Positions 1-8,377 of a DNA stretch of 64,000 nucleotides are shown here, piece after piece. Both the position numbers and the translations under genes were made by a program. The notes below the pieces were generated by a model. It saw only the letters and a program-made list of their open reading frames with translations, had not been told where the DNA came from and did no database searches. How positions within the stretch are numbered: the stretch's first letter is position 1; each line of letters begins with the position of its first letter. The DNA is from Rhodospirillaceae bacterium (GTDB taxonomy: Bacteria > Pseudomonadota > Alphaproteobacteria > Rhodospirillales > Rhodospirillaceae): assembly GCA_040219235.1 (NCBI GenBank), contig JAVJSV010000012.1, positions 434,001 through 498,000 on the forward strand, in the 5' to 3' direction.

Positions 1-278
1 AGCTCTTTGCCAGAGTAAGCTGTGTTCAGCGGCAGATAGACGACGCCCGCACGCAGGCATCCAAGGTACAACATTAAAGCTGCAGTAGACTTTGCCACTT
101 GTACGGCAACGCGATCTCTTTTGGATAAGCCCAGTGCGGTAAGGGCGTTTGCAAACTGCGCGGAAGCTTGCTCAACGTTGCGATATGAGATGGTTGTTCC
201 ATCCGCATACGTAATAAACGGATGGTTTAAGTCAGTCGCAAAATGTTTACGAAAAACAGAGTAGAGGTTGGCTGACAT
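1..278 (-). CDS. AMP-binding acyl-CoA/malonyl-CoA synthetase, N-terminal fragment
   Basis: The gene begins with ATG at 278 and runs off the left edge, leaving 92 codons. A purine-rich AAGGAG lies about a dozen bases upstream of the ATG. The translation has the N-terminal look of the ANL (acyl-CoA synthetase) superfamily: an early segment about food-site opening (ITYADGTTISYRNVE), a KRDRVAVQVAKS stretch, and CLRAGVVYLPLNTAY near residue 80. The last motif resembles malonyl-CoA synthetases (MatB), which activate malonate with ATP and CoA in the cytoplasm. The catalytic P-loop and adenylation motifs lie outside the window, so substrate is only a guess. No promoter is evident in the 80 bases before the next gene. 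Confidence 0.75.
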   Translation of the reverse strand, partial: MSANLYSVFRKHFATDLNHPFITYADGTTISYRNVEQASAQFANALTALGLSKRDRVAVQVAKSTAALMLYLGCLRAGVVYLPLNTAYSGKE

Positions 279-361
279 ACTAAAGGCGTGCGCTCCTTAA
301 AGAGGTACACCTGTTTTCACCAAACCAGACTCAGAGCGCAAGTCCAGATTAACGGGTCACA

Positions 362-577
362 TTAAACAGTTATGTTGAGTTCCTGGCCCCGGTCTTCGCG
401 CTTTGCGGCTTCGTCAATCTCTTGCTGCCGTATGGCGTCTTCTTGAATTGCCCGTGCCCGGCTGCCTTCATTTGGGTCTTGGCCACGCGCAGCGTCCGTC
501 GCATCCGGCTGTTTGACCGCTTGTGTTTGCTGTAATGCGGGCTGAATAATGGTGCTGGCGGCAGTAATCTCGGACAT
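362..577 (-). CDS. Small hydrophilic protein of unknown function
   Basis: This 71-residue protein has a strong GGAGG ribosome site about five bases before ATG 577, which is the main reason to accept it. The sequence is polar, Gln/Ala/Asp rich, with a charged helix-prone middle (about residues 40-64) and a short hydrophobic tail ending ELNITV. There is no signal peptide or membrane segment. It lies between the synthetase fragment and the flavoprotein, all on the minus strand, with about 100 bases on each side, so it may have its own promoter. The layout (disordered N-terminus, charged helix, hydrophobic end) resembles small conserved proteins seen in Alphaproteobacteria, but I do not recognise the family. 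Confidence 0.55.
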   Translation of the reverse strand: MSEITAASTIIQPALQQTQAVKQPDATDAARGQDPNEGSRARAIQEDAIRQQEIDEAAKREDRGQELNITV

Positions 578-676
578 CTGAGTTCCTCCATATACTTATA
601 TTCATAAACATAAGCACTTAGGTTGGAATCTCAATGCACAACGCTGTAACCGATAAAGCTCATACAAAACAGTAGG

Positions 677-1885
677 TTAGAGCTCTTTTATGGGCGTTTC
701 AGGATCTGAAAGCCGAGTCGTGTCGGGCGAAATGTTGGCGGCGATGGCTTTCTTGCTCTGCAAAAAGTCTTTGGCTCGGTTTATTGCGTTAATGGCGACC
801 AGCCGACCCTCTCTTAAATAACAGATAGAAAACGACCTTGAATTAGGATCTCCTCGAATAATCACATCATCTCCAGGATCGTTAATGCCCGCCATTTGCA
901 GTTTGACATCATACTGATCGGACCAGAACCAGGGAATTTCGGCGTAGGGTGTTTGATAACCCAGAATTGTGTTCGCAGCCGTCTTTCCCTGACTCAGCGC
1001 GTTTTGAACGGATTCCAAACGCAATCTCCGGTTCAGAAGTGCATTCGGGTGGTTGCTACAGTCTCCGATGGCATAAACATGCTCTGATGAAGTGCGGGTT
1101 AAATCATCGACGAAAATGCCATTGTCTACTTTAAGGTGGGCGCTCTCAGCGAGTTCCGTGTTCGGAATGATCCCAATGCCAACAACCACCAAATCAGCTT
1201 TCACCTCTGTGCCATCGAGACATTTCAGGTGATGTACATGCCTGTCGCCCGAGAACTCTGACACTGTGACTGCGGTGCGTATATCAACCCCTTCCTCGCG
1301 GTGCAGTTTTTCGTAGAACGCAGAAGCTTCTGGTGCGGCGACCCGGCTTAAAACCCGTTGATCGGATTCCAATACGGTGACGCTACAACCCAGTTTTGCA
1401 GCAACGGCGGCCACTTCCAGCCCAATGTACCCGCCGCCAACAATAGCGAGCTTCAGTCCGGATTTCATTTGATCGCGAAATCCCAGTACGTCGTTTATGG
1501 TCCGCAGGTAGTGAATTCTCTGAAGACTTGCGCCTGGAACACTGAGGCGACGGACCCGCCCGCCAGTCGCTAAAATAATATCTGTGGATTCTAATAATTC
1601 ACCATTGCCGAGTGTCACCCCAAGTCCGGGTTCAATCGCGGTTACGGTTTCATTCAGCTTTAGGGTGATATCCCGCTCAGCATAAAAATCAGAGGTCCGC
1701 AGGTATAAGCGCTCAAGTTCAAGAGTCCCGGCGAGAAACTGCTTCGACAGCGCGGGGCGTTCATAGGGAATGTAAGGTTCATCGCCGACGATTGTGACAG
1801 GGCCGATAAAACCGCCTTGACGCAATGATATGGCGGCTTGGCCACCCGCTTCGCCTGCGCCAACAACTACCACAGACTGGGTCAT
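677..1885 (-). CDS. NAD(P)/FAD-dependent ferredoxin (rubredoxin/putidaredoxin) reductase
   Basis: A 402-residue flavoprotein of the two-dinucleotide-fold reductase family that passes electrons from NAD(P)H through FAD to a [2Fe-2S] ferredoxin or rubredoxin serving P450s or Rieske oxygenases. Visible motifs are the FAD site VVVGAGEAGGQAA (residues 6-18), the ERPALSK segment near 43, the NAD site LAIVGGGYIGLEVAA near residue 145, and the second FAD motif VYAIGDCSNHPN near 270. Length matches the family (about 400). The start ATG 1885 has GGGA seven bases upstream. No ferredoxin, P450 or Rieske gene is in the window, so its partner is elsewhere. It follows the receiver/kinase genes by about 60 bases and could be co-transcribed with them. 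Confidence 0.88.
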   Translation of the reverse strand: MTQSVVVVGAGEAGGQAAISLRQGGFIGPVTIVGDEPYIPYERPALSKQFLAGTLELERLYLRTSDFYAERDITLKLNETVTAIEPGLGVTLGNGELLESTDIILATGGRVRRLSVPGASLQRIHYLRTINDVLGFRDQMKSGLKLAIVGGGYIGLEVAAVAAKLGCSVTVLESDQRVLSRVAAPEASAFYEKLHREEGVDIRTAVTVSEFSGDRHVHHLKCLDGTEVKADLVVVGIGIIPNTELAESAHLKVDNGIFVDDLTRTSSEHVYAIGDCSNHPNALLNRRLRLESVQNALSQGKTAANTILGYQTPYAEIPWFWSDQYDVKLQMAGINDPGDDVIIRGDPNSRSFSICYLREGRLVAINAINRAKDFLQSKKAIAANISPDTTRLSDPETPIKEL

Positions 1886-1944
1886 CTGAGTCCCACTTTC
1901 ATATCATTCTTGTTGGCTGCTGTGCTTAAGAGGTTGTGTAATAG

Positions 1945-2538
1945 TTAGTCTTTGATTGATCCGCCGGCAACGAGATGATCGATCTCATCCTGAGATAAGC
2001 CGTCGCCACCACTTTTCTGAGGCGCTTCCGGTCGGGGCGTCCCTTTGCCCCTACGATCTTCATCAGTGTCATTCATAGAGACCGTTCTCCGGCGTCTGTC
2101 TGGGCCAAAGTACCCTCCAACATCAACAAACGGTCTTGGCCGCTCGATCACTTCCCGAATTCTCAGGAACACACCCTTGGCTGTGATCGGCATAGCGATA
2201 TATTCTGTAACGCCAGCGTTGCGCGCCTCAATGACTTTTTCCCGGCGGGTCTCGCTGGTCACCATGATTATGGGTGTGAACTTAACAGGGGTTGGCTGGT
2301 CGCGAACAGATTTTAGAAAATCCAATCCGTTTACAGGACTCATGCGCCATCCTGTGAGAACGATGTCGGGCTCCAAGGCCCGAACGGCTGCGAGACCATC
2401 ACCGCCATCACGCGCTTCTTCAATACGCTTCGCCCCAAGCGTTTCAAGGACGCTTTTCAGCATCCTGCGCATATAAACCTTGTTGTCGATCACTAGAAAT
2501 GTGATCGGCTTTAGGTAGTCTGAGGTCGGTTGGACCAT
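1945..2538 (-). CDS. Degenerate response-regulator receiver protein
   Basis: A single receiver domain (about residues 10-135) followed by a tail with the GYFGPDRRRR motif common in small alphaproteobacterial receivers, and a C-terminal SQDEIDHLVAGG segment. The fold is clear from ITFLVIDNKVYMRRML and GVTEYIAMP. Key residues are lost: the phosphoacceptor Asp expected in DIVLTDW is Gly (IVLTGWRM, codon GGA), the second acidic-pocket residue is Asn (VIDN), and the conserved Lys before Pro is Met (AMP). It should therefore not be phosphorylated canonically and may act as a constitutive or competing partner of the histidine kinase 92 bases upstream. Start is uncertain: ATG 2538 is chosen, but an in-frame TTG at 2592 is possible. 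Confidence 0.85.
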   Translation of the reverse strand: MVQPTSDYLKPITFLVIDNKVYMRRMLKSVLETLGAKRIEEARDGGDGLAAVRALEPDIVLTGWRMSPVNGLDFLKSVRDQPTPVKFTPIIMVTSETRREKVIEARNAGVTEYIAMPITAKGVFLRIREVIERPRPFVDVGGYFGPDRRRRTVSMNDTDEDRRGKGTPRPEAPQKSGGDGLSQDEIDHLVAGGSIKD

Positions 2539-2630
2539 TTTGTGACCAAAGTCCCCGCATCCACGCTCAGTCGATACCGAGCTTTTTCCCAATCGATAAA
2601 CTATTTCGAAACTGGTGAAAAATCAAAGCC

Positions 2631-4814
2631 CTAGACGTTGCTTAGTTCATCAAATGGTGGTGGCCGGGATTGGAAGGTAATGCAAAACGTAGATCCTGCG
2701 CCAGGGGTCGAGTCGACTCGCAGCGAGCCGCCATGCAGTTCGATTAAACTTTTTACCACGGCTAAACCCAAGCCAGTCCCCTCACTTTGGGGCTGCCCAG
2801 GTTCAATGACCCTCTCGAAAGGGTTGAAAATGCGCCCTATATCAGTTTTTGCGATTCCGATTCCATTGTCTTTAACGCAAATTTCCACATTACCTTTGCC
2901 AGTACCGGCCCGAAGAGTTGTTGCTGTGACATCAATTTTTCCGCCGATATCGGTAAACTGGACAGCATTGGCGATAAGATTAAACAAAATCTGCTTCAGC
3001 GCCCTCAAATCCGCATAAATTGTCATATGTTCATGTTCAAAACGTGCAGACAAAGCTTGACGCTTACCGATGGCTCTGGGTTGCATCAGGTTGAGCGTTG
3101 AGTCGATGACAGAGTTTAAATCAACATCTTCAGGGTTAAGTGTAATTTGACCTTCTTCGACTTTGGCCAAATCAAGGATATCGTTGATCAAATCCAGAAG
3201 ATGCTCCCCGCTGGAATGAATGTCTGCCGCATAATCTTCATAGGATCGTGTGCTTTCTCTCCCAAGCAAGTTATCTCTGATAACTTCGGAGAAACCTAAT
3301 ATGGCATTGAGTGGAGTCCTGAGTTCGTGGCTCATTGTTGAAAGAAAGGTTGATTTAGCTCTGCTGGCGGCTTCGGCATCCCTTAATGCAGCATCTAATC
3401 GCTCTTGTGATTGACGCAATTCATTTATCGTCTCAGTGAGTTCCTGTTCTTTCGATTGACGTGTCTCTTCTTCCTTTTTTTGTGGCGTAATATCTGTAAT
3501 TGAGCCAACGGTTCTTATGGGCTGCTTGTCAGGGCCACGGTCCGTATCCGCACTGGCGCGAATCCAAACCATTTGTCCATCTGGTCTCAGAATTCTGTAT
3601 TCCTCTTCAAACGGAGTTCCGTTCTTGCGGTGCTCAGAAGCAGCAAGGTCAACTCTGGCTTTGTCGTCAGGGTGCGCTATTTCACGCAGTAAATTCTCAG
3701 TATCTAGAACTGTGTTCCTGTCATACCCGGTGATGTCCCACATTTTCTCGGACCATATAACTTGTTTTGAATTATGGTCGCGTTCCCAAAACCCAACGCC
3801 GGCCACGCGTACGGCACGGTCATATCTGTTACGACTTTGCTCTAAGTCAGTGGTGATAGACGCCGCGAGTGCGATCGCCCGTTCCCGGGTTGTGCCTTCC
3901 AACCATAAAAGCCCCCCCATAAGTGCGGCGATAACGGTGCCAAGGACAACAATCATACTGACCGGTAGCGCCAGTGGCGCGATATAGAATCCGCGATCAG
4001 CTGTGATAAACAGCGTGAGTGGGCGTCCTGCCATCATGACCGTTCGCGTGCCTGTGTAAAACGCAGTGTCAGTGGTCGCTCCGTCTCTACATATCTGAGA
4101 AACTTGAGATTGCGCTGAAATTGTGTCGCCATCATGCAACGTGACGCAGATTGGGAACTCGATTTCACGTATAATGGCGTCTAGCAATTCTCCTGCTGAA
4201 AAGCTGATAAAGATCAAATTTTTTGCTGATTCAGGCTCACTCAACGGTTGCTCTAAGACAGGTGCAATCATTGCATAAGCCGGGGCAATATTTGGACTGT
4301 ACGCGTTTCTAACAACTTCCGTTAAGGAAGCCTTACCTGTTTCCAGAGCTCTGCGAATAGCAGACCCGCTTTCTATGTCGTTGTATGCATTCCGTCCTGA
4401 TGACGCTTCAATTGTCGTGCCTGAAAAAAGTGTAATGTATCGTGCAACCACAGACTGTTCTGGTGGCAGTCGGTCGAACAGTCCCACATCCCAGATCTCA
4501 GGCCTCAGTTCTTGGCTTTGAATGGTTGTAATATATGTTGCCCATTCCTCTAGAGTTAATGAGTTGCTGCTAGCAACGAAGCCTGCCAAGCCCAACAGAC
4601 GTTGCTCATAAGATTGGGCGGCACGCATCGTCCCAGCGCTCAACCCTTCCAGAAATCGGAAGAATAGCGTTTGCTCTCGATCATAAACGTCTCGCTGCGC
4701 CAAAAAAGCGGCGCCTGCCGTCACGATAAGGCACAGAAGAGCAACGACTAAAGCAGGTCCCAGCCGGTTCAACGGTATCTTCAATTTTTTTCTATCTGGG
4801 CGGCTTGCCGTCAT
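2631..4814 (-). CDS. CHASE-PAS sensor histidine kinase
   Basis: A 727-residue inner-membrane sensor kinase. Order: TM1 (about residues 19-40), an extracytoplasmic CHASE-type sensor (about 75-270), TM2 (about 278-303), a PAS/PAC domain (about 325-445, ending GSITDITPQKKEEE), a coiled coil, then HisKA with the phosphorylatable His in STMSHELRTPLNAI (near residue 500) and HATPase_c with N-box LFNLIANAVQFTD, G1 DNGIGIA and G2 EGTGLGLAVVK. There is no attached receiver domain. CHASE domains bind small extracellular ligands such as adenine-like molecules or peptides; the ligand cannot be read here. It is followed by the degenerate receiver protein, an unusual pairing because that receiver lacks the phosphoacceptor. 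It is divergent from the HD gene. Confidence 0.92.
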   Translation of the reverse strand: MTASRPDRKKLKIPLNRLGPALVVALLCLIVTAGAAFLAQRDVYDREQTLFFRFLEGLSAGTMRAAQSYEQRLLGLAGFVASSNSLTLEEWATYITTIQSQELRPEIWDVGLFDRLPPEQSVVARYITLFSGTTIEASSGRNAYNDIESGSAIRRALETGKASLTEVVRNAYSPNIAPAYAMIAPVLEQPLSEPESAKNLIFISFSAGELLDAIIREIEFPICVTLHDGDTISAQSQVSQICRDGATTDTAFYTGTRTVMMAGRPLTLFITADRGFYIAPLALPVSMIVVLGTVIAALMGGLLWLEGTTRERAIALAASITTDLEQSRNRYDRAVRVAGVGFWERDHNSKQVIWSEKMWDITGYDRNTVLDTENLLREIAHPDDKARVDLAASEHRKNGTPFEEEYRILRPDGQMVWIRASADTDRGPDKQPIRTVGSITDITPQKKEEETRQSKEQELTETINELRQSQERLDAALRDAEAASRAKSTFLSTMSHELRTPLNAILGFSEVIRDNLLGRESTRSYEDYAADIHSSGEHLLDLINDILDLAKVEEGQITLNPEDVDLNSVIDSTLNLMQPRAIGKRQALSARFEHEHMTIYADLRALKQILFNLIANAVQFTDIGGKIDVTATTLRAGTGKGNVEICVKDNGIGIAKTDIGRIFNPFERVIEPGQPQSEGTGLGLAVVKSLIELHGGSLRVDSTPGAGSTFCITFQSRPPPFDELSNV

Positions 4815-4992
4815 AACGGTTTTGTTTTCTCATATATGTTCGTGTGCGCCTCTTTTATGGCATTCACACCTACTTCAGTTGGTCTTTACGCTTTATAATA
4901 GCCGATTATTAAAGTATCGCTCGTTACTCTATCTCATAGCCGTTCTCATGCGGATTGTCTGTTCAGTTGTTAGGTTTTTTGACGTGAAGACA

Positions 4993-5637
4993 ATGCGACG
5001 AAAGCAAGATCATGACGTCGCTGCGAGGTTGGCAAGCCATACCCCACGGACGTGGCAGCGTATGTTGTCAGGCCGTCGACTCAATATTCTTGACCCCTCA
5101 CCAATAGATATCGAAATCGAAGATATTGCTTTGGGTTTGGCGCGCAATACGCGGTGGAATGGTCAAACAAAAGGCACTCACGGTTGGAGTGTGGCGCAAC
5201 ACTCGGATTTGGTGGTCGATATCGTTCGCCAACTTGACCCCAAAGCCAGGCCGGATGTTCTCATGGCCGCAAAGCTTCACGATGCCTCTGAATACGTCAC
5301 CCACGATTTAATCACCCCTCTCAAGGCTGTGGTTGGTGACGTGTTCAAGGAAGTCGAGGCGCGACTTCTCCAGGCTATCCGTCTGCGATTCGGATTGCCG
5401 GCAGAACTGTCCGAAAGCCACAAGCAATTGATTAAGAAGGCGGATCTCATTGCCGGAGCCACAGAAGCCATCCAGTTGGCTGGGTTTACAGAGCGGGAAG
5501 TAAAGACAGTCTTGGGGTTTAGGGAGAAACCTTTGAAAGGTGTTATACTCACCCCTGTACCAGTGGCTGAGGCAGAGGCGGATTTCTTAACGGGGTTCCG
5601 TGCTCTTGAAGCAGCGATGATACTGCAAAAGAGATGA
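4993..5637 (+). CDS. HD-domain phosphohydrolase (YfbR-like)
   Basis: A cytoplasmic metal-dependent HD hydrolase. Visible ligands are the first His in WSVAQHSDLV, the HD pair in AAKLHDASEYVTHDLITPLK, and a distal Asp in KKADLIAGATEA, the H...HD...D pattern of the COG1896/YfbR 5'-deoxynucleotidase-like group. The substrate is probably a nucleotide but is not shown by sequence. The reading frame is open back to 4822, but the first 57 codons encode a low-complexity hydrophobic stretch; ATG 4993 gives 214 residues, close to the family length, so I prefer it. The ribosome site is weak. It is divergent from the sensor kinase and 64 bases before the DUF423 gene. Confidence 0.78.
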   Translation: MRRKQDHDVAARLASHTPRTWQRMLSGRRLNILDPSPIDIEIEDIALGLARNTRWNGQTKGTHGWSVAQHSDLVVDIVRQLDPKARPDVLMAAKLHDASEYVTHDLITPLKAVVGDVFKEVEARLLQAIRLRFGLPAELSESHKQLIKKADLIAGATEAIQLAGFTEREVKTVLGFREKPLKGVILTPVPVAEAEADFLTGFRALEAAMILQKR

Positions 5638-5701
5638 CGGCGATTGGTCAGTCTTATGAATTGTGGCGCCGCCGCCAACTACATTTTTAGGAGGAATTGT
5701 C

Positions 5702-6148
5702 ATGTTTCTGAGTCGCACTGCGATTTATCTGATTATATTTGCCGCCTTAAACGGCCTTATAGCCGTGATCACGGGTTCATTAGCGGCTCATGGCATTGAT
5801 GCGATCGCTCCGGCGGGTGAAAAGGCTGTGAGTTGGTTTTATGATGCCAGCGATTTTCAAATGAAAATGGCGTTTGGGATTGTTTTTGTCGCGCTCCTTC
5901 ATGACCGCGTAGCCGAGGGACGCCCGCGAAAACTGATGCTTGCGACAAGCGTTCTCTTTGGTATTGGAATCTTCTGTTTTTCAGGCGCGTTATATTCTTT
6001 GTCGTTTGAAGGACCGGGAATTTTTGCCCCCGTCGGTGGGTTGTCGGCCATGCTCGGGTTTATCTGTTTGGCGATCGGGGCGATCTCCTCTGGTGCCAAG
6101 TCTCTGAAGCGGTCGGTGTCTGATGCGAACCCGGAAGCCGCAGAATGA
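5702..6148 (+). CDS. DUF423 (YgdD-like) membrane protein
   Basis: A 148-residue integral membrane protein with four predicted helices: residues about 5-27, 47-66, 77-97 and 105-128. The order and the GSLAAHGI segment after helix 1 match the DUF423 family of small inner-membrane proteins, whose biochemical role is unknown. The start is decided by a very good ribosome site, TAGGAGGAATTGTC, ending just before ATG 5702; an upstream in-frame start at 5663 lacks one. The last four bases overlap the next gene (ATGA at 6145-6148), so both are translationally coupled. Confidence 0.85.
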   Translation: MFLSRTAIYLIIFAALNGLIAVITGSLAAHGIDAIAPAGEKAVSWFYDASDFQMKMAFGIVFVALLHDRVAEGRPRKLMLATSVLFGIGIFCFSGALYSLSFEGPGIFAPVGGLSAMLGFICLAIGAISSGAKSLKRSVSDANPEAAE

Positions 6149-6558
6149 TTGCTGCTATATTCGAGGGTGTGACCTGGCTCGGTGTGTTTTTGGGCATGGT
6201 CGGGGCCATGGCCTGGGGGTCGCTATACTACTCCCCGCTATTGTTCATGAAGGCGTGGATTGCCGCTATGGGGAAAACGCCCGATCAGCTAGGTAATCCC
6301 GTCAAAGCGCTGATGAACGCCGCGCTGATGAATTTGATCGTCGCCTTAGGCATCAACATTGTCATGGTCATGCATGGCGTCACATCACTTGGGGGTGCGA
6401 TTAGCACCGGGGTCTTTTTATGGGCCGTTTTTTGTCTTACGACAGAACTCCTTCATGACCGCTATAACGGCATGTCTGTGAAGCTCTCTGTGATTAACGC
6501 GGGGAACACGCTAGGGGCATACATTGTCATAGGTATCGTTATTCAGCTGCTGCGCTAA
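6145..6558 (+). CDS. DUF1761-like membrane protein
   Basis: A 137-residue hydrophobic protein with about four membrane helices: residues 8-28, 55-75, 81-100 and 115-136. The early WGSLYYSPLLFMKAWIAAMG segment is typical of DUF1761 proteins: a Trp-containing turn after the first helix and a conserved loop. Function unknown. It starts inside the stop codon of the DUF423 gene (ATGA), so the two are probably made together and may sit in the same membrane complex. It converges on the crotonase gene, with a possible shared terminator between them. Confidence 0.75.
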   Translation: MIAAIFEGVTWLGVFLGMVGAMAWGSLYYSPLLFMKAWIAAMGKTPDQLGNPVKALMNAALMNLIVALGINIVMVMHGVTSLGGAISTGVFLWAVFCLTTELLHDRYNGMSVKLSVINAGNTLGAYIVIGIVIQLLR

Positions 6559-6567
6559 GCCCCTCAT

Positions 6568-6594
6568 ACAACGCTATTTGGAAGCGTTTGTTTA
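6568..6594. terminator. Possible bidirectional terminator hairpin
   Basis: Between two convergent genes the sequence AACGCT (6570-6575) is matched by AGCGTT (6583-6588) around a seven-base loop; counting one bulge the stem extends to eight or nine pairs, and a T-rich TTTGTTTAA follows on the plus strand. The hairpin abuts the crotonase stop codon (6592-6594). Stem GC is modest, so this is a candidate only. Confidence 0.4.
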
Positions 6595-7383
6595 ATGTTC
6601 TCCACTCCACTTTGGTGCGCGCTTTTCAACAAAGGCCGATAGCCCTTCGCTGCAATCTTCTTCCAGCATATTCTGCGCCATAACAGCAGAAGCATAAACA
6701 TAGCTTTCGGCCATGGGCTTTTCGATCTGCGCGTAGAAGGCTTTCTTTCCGAGTGCCAGAATATGGGCTGATTTCGTTGTGAGTAATTTCGCAAGAGCTT
6801 GCACGGTCGCATCAAGGTCTTGATCCGGTACGGCGGAGTTAATGAGCCCCATCTTTTCAGCTTCTGCAGCCGTGACAGGTTGTCCGGTCAATAACATCTC
6901 CATAGCCTTCTTGCGCGTGATGGCGCGGCCAACCGCAACAGAAGGTGTGGTGCAGAACAGCCCGATGTTAACGCCTGGTGTTGCGAACTTTGCCGCATTT
7001 CCAGCAATGGCCAAGTCTGCCGTTGCAACCAATTGACATCCGGCTGCTGTGGCCAGTCCCTTCACTTTTGCGATGACCGGCTGTGGCAGCCTGACCATCT
7101 GCATCATCACTTCTGAACAGCGGGAAAATAAGCGCTGAATTTTGTCGTGATCTGTTGTCGCTTCTAGTTCCTTTAGGTCGTGCCCAGAGCAAAAAACCGG
7201 TCCCGCACCTTCTAGAATAACGACGCGAACGCTGGTGTCGGAGGCGATTTCATTCAATCGGTCGGACAAAGCCTCAATCATTGCACCCGAAAGGGCATTC
7301 CGCGCCTTGGGTCTGTTTAGGGTGAGGGTGCAGGTGCCGCTATGATCTTCGCGCAGCACATAAGGTTCAATTTCATCAGTCAT
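6592..7383 (-). CDS. Enoyl-CoA hydratase/isomerase family protein (ECHDC3-like)
   Basis: A 263-residue crotonase-fold protein. The oxyanion-hole segments are VFCSGHDLKEL (near residue 72) and GLATAAGCQLVATADLAIA (near 112), followed by KFATPGVNIGLFCTTPSVA, a run characteristic of the ECHDC3-like subgroup. The usual catalytic Glu after AAGC is Gln, so straightforward hydratase chemistry is doubtful. The start is ATG 7383 (TDEIEPYVL); the frame is open further upstream but that part overlaps the preceding VOC gene. It is the last gene of the minus-strand array and begins two bases after the VOC stop, so it is probably co-transcribed. It may process a CoA ester formed from the array's product; this is inference. 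Confidence 0.85.
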   Translation of the reverse strand: MTDEIEPYVLREDHSGTCTLTLNRPKARNALSGAMIEALSDRLNEIASDTSVRVVILEGAGPVFCSGHDLKELEATTDHDKIQRLFSRCSEVMMQMVRLPQPVIAKVKGLATAAGCQLVATADLAIAGNAAKFATPGVNIGLFCTTPSVAVGRAITRKKAMEMLLTGQPVTAAEAEKMGLINSAVPDQDLDATVQALAKLLTTKSAHILALGKKAFYAQIEKPMAESYVYASAVMAQNMLEEDCSEGLSAFVEKRAPKWSGEH

Positions 7384-7385
7384 TT

Positions 7386-8375
7386 TTAAGCCCGCTTTTC
7401 TTCGATGAGCTCTGTCAATTCGCCGGTTGGACCAATAAAGGTCGCCGACCTTTTCCCCCCGTATTCCGTAATGGGTGCGGTGATGTAATTGATCCCCGTT
7501 GCCTCCAGATTTTCGCAATTAAAGGTGGTCATCGCACAGCCTGGTGGGAGTTGTCCTTCTGCACTTGGTCTCGGCCCTGTATCGGTCGGGTATTCGTCCA
7601 GTTCGATGTTGTTGCCTTTTTCAGCGAGGCGCAGCAGTCCCAGATTATAAACGTCGTCATCAGGCCGTCCTTGCATCATGGAGATCAGGCCGCCTGTTGA
7701 GGTGAAACGGAAGCCGTTATCTTTCAGCCTGAAGGCATTCGTGTAAAAGCGATCCATTTCATCCAAATCCGGGCCCGCGAGGACCATAATAAACGGACGG
7801 TCGACCGGCCCTCGTGGCAGCGGCAAGGTCGACTTCGAGCGATCTCCGGTTTCGCAGGTCAGATAAATCACTTCTTCCGCGGGGCCTTTGTATTGCACGG
7901 CGCGGATCGACGATGTGCCCCCCATCAAATTGGCTGGCCCGGCGAGGTGCGTAAACGCCGATGTCTTAAGCTCTTCGTGCAAGGCATCAACATCATCGCA
8001 AATAATTTCGATGGCGTTCCATCCCCAGGTGGTCATCGCTTTGTAGCCTGGCACCGGGTCCACTTCGACGGCGCGGATGTACACATCATCTTTGGCAGAG
8101 GACTGCATCAAGATAAACGGTCTTCCGGCGCTGTTTGGCGCACCCCAAGAGTCTGCCATCTCAACGCTGACATTGGATCGCTCGACCACCACATATCCAA
8201 GCCACGTCGTGTACCAACGCTCGACGGCGTCGATGCTGGGGGCACCGATGGTCGCCATTTTAATTCGGCTAAGCAAAATTTGAGTCTCCTGAGCAAAAGG
8301 CGTGCGCGGCAGGGCTGCCGTTGCAATGGCAGCCCCCGAGAGTGTGAGGAAGGATTTACGGCTGAAGTTCGTCAT
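7386..8375 (-). CDS. Exported double-VOC protein, tandem paralogue 1
   Basis: A 329-residue protein with two or more vicinal-oxygen-chelate (glyoxalase/extradiol-fold) modules, about residues 38-175 and 188-327. Residues 1-29 form a Tat-like leader (SRKSFLTLSGAAIA, then A-rich, PFAQ), with Arg-Lys replacing Arg-Arg. Family signature segments shared with the next four VOC genes include RIKMATIGAP, SWGAPNSAGRPFILMQ, PVPGYKAMTTWGWNAIEII and GPTGELTELIEE. The His ligands usual near the start of VOC motifs are Met and Ala here; only the terminal Glu remains, so canonical metal binding is doubtful. It lies two bases from both neighbours. Substrate unknown. Confidence 0.82.
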   Translation of the reverse strand: MTNFSRKSFLTLSGAAIATAALPRTPFAQETQILLSRIKMATIGAPSIDAVERWYTTWLGYVVVERSNVSVEMADSWGAPNSAGRPFILMQSSAKDDVYIRAVEVDPVPGYKAMTTWGWNAIEIICDDVDALHEELKTSAFTHLAGPANLMGGTSSIRAVQYKGPAEEVIYLTCETGDRSKSTLPLPRGPVDRPFIMVLAGPDLDEMDRFYTNAFRLKDNGFRFTSTGGLISMMQGRPDDDVYNLGLLRLAEKGNNIELDEYPTDTGPRPSAEGQLPPGCAMTTFNCENLEATGINYITAPITEYGGKRSATFIGPTGELTELIEEKRA

Positions 8376-8377
8376 GT

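Noticed and set aside
2539-2592. Upstream TTG start for the receiver protein
   Set aside because: No ribosome site seen and the receiver strand begins after ATG 2538; kept as an alternative only.
4822-4992. Longer N-terminus for the HD hydrolase
   Set aside because: The first 57 codons are an irregular hydrophobic stretch with no homology-like pattern, and would make the protein much longer than its family.
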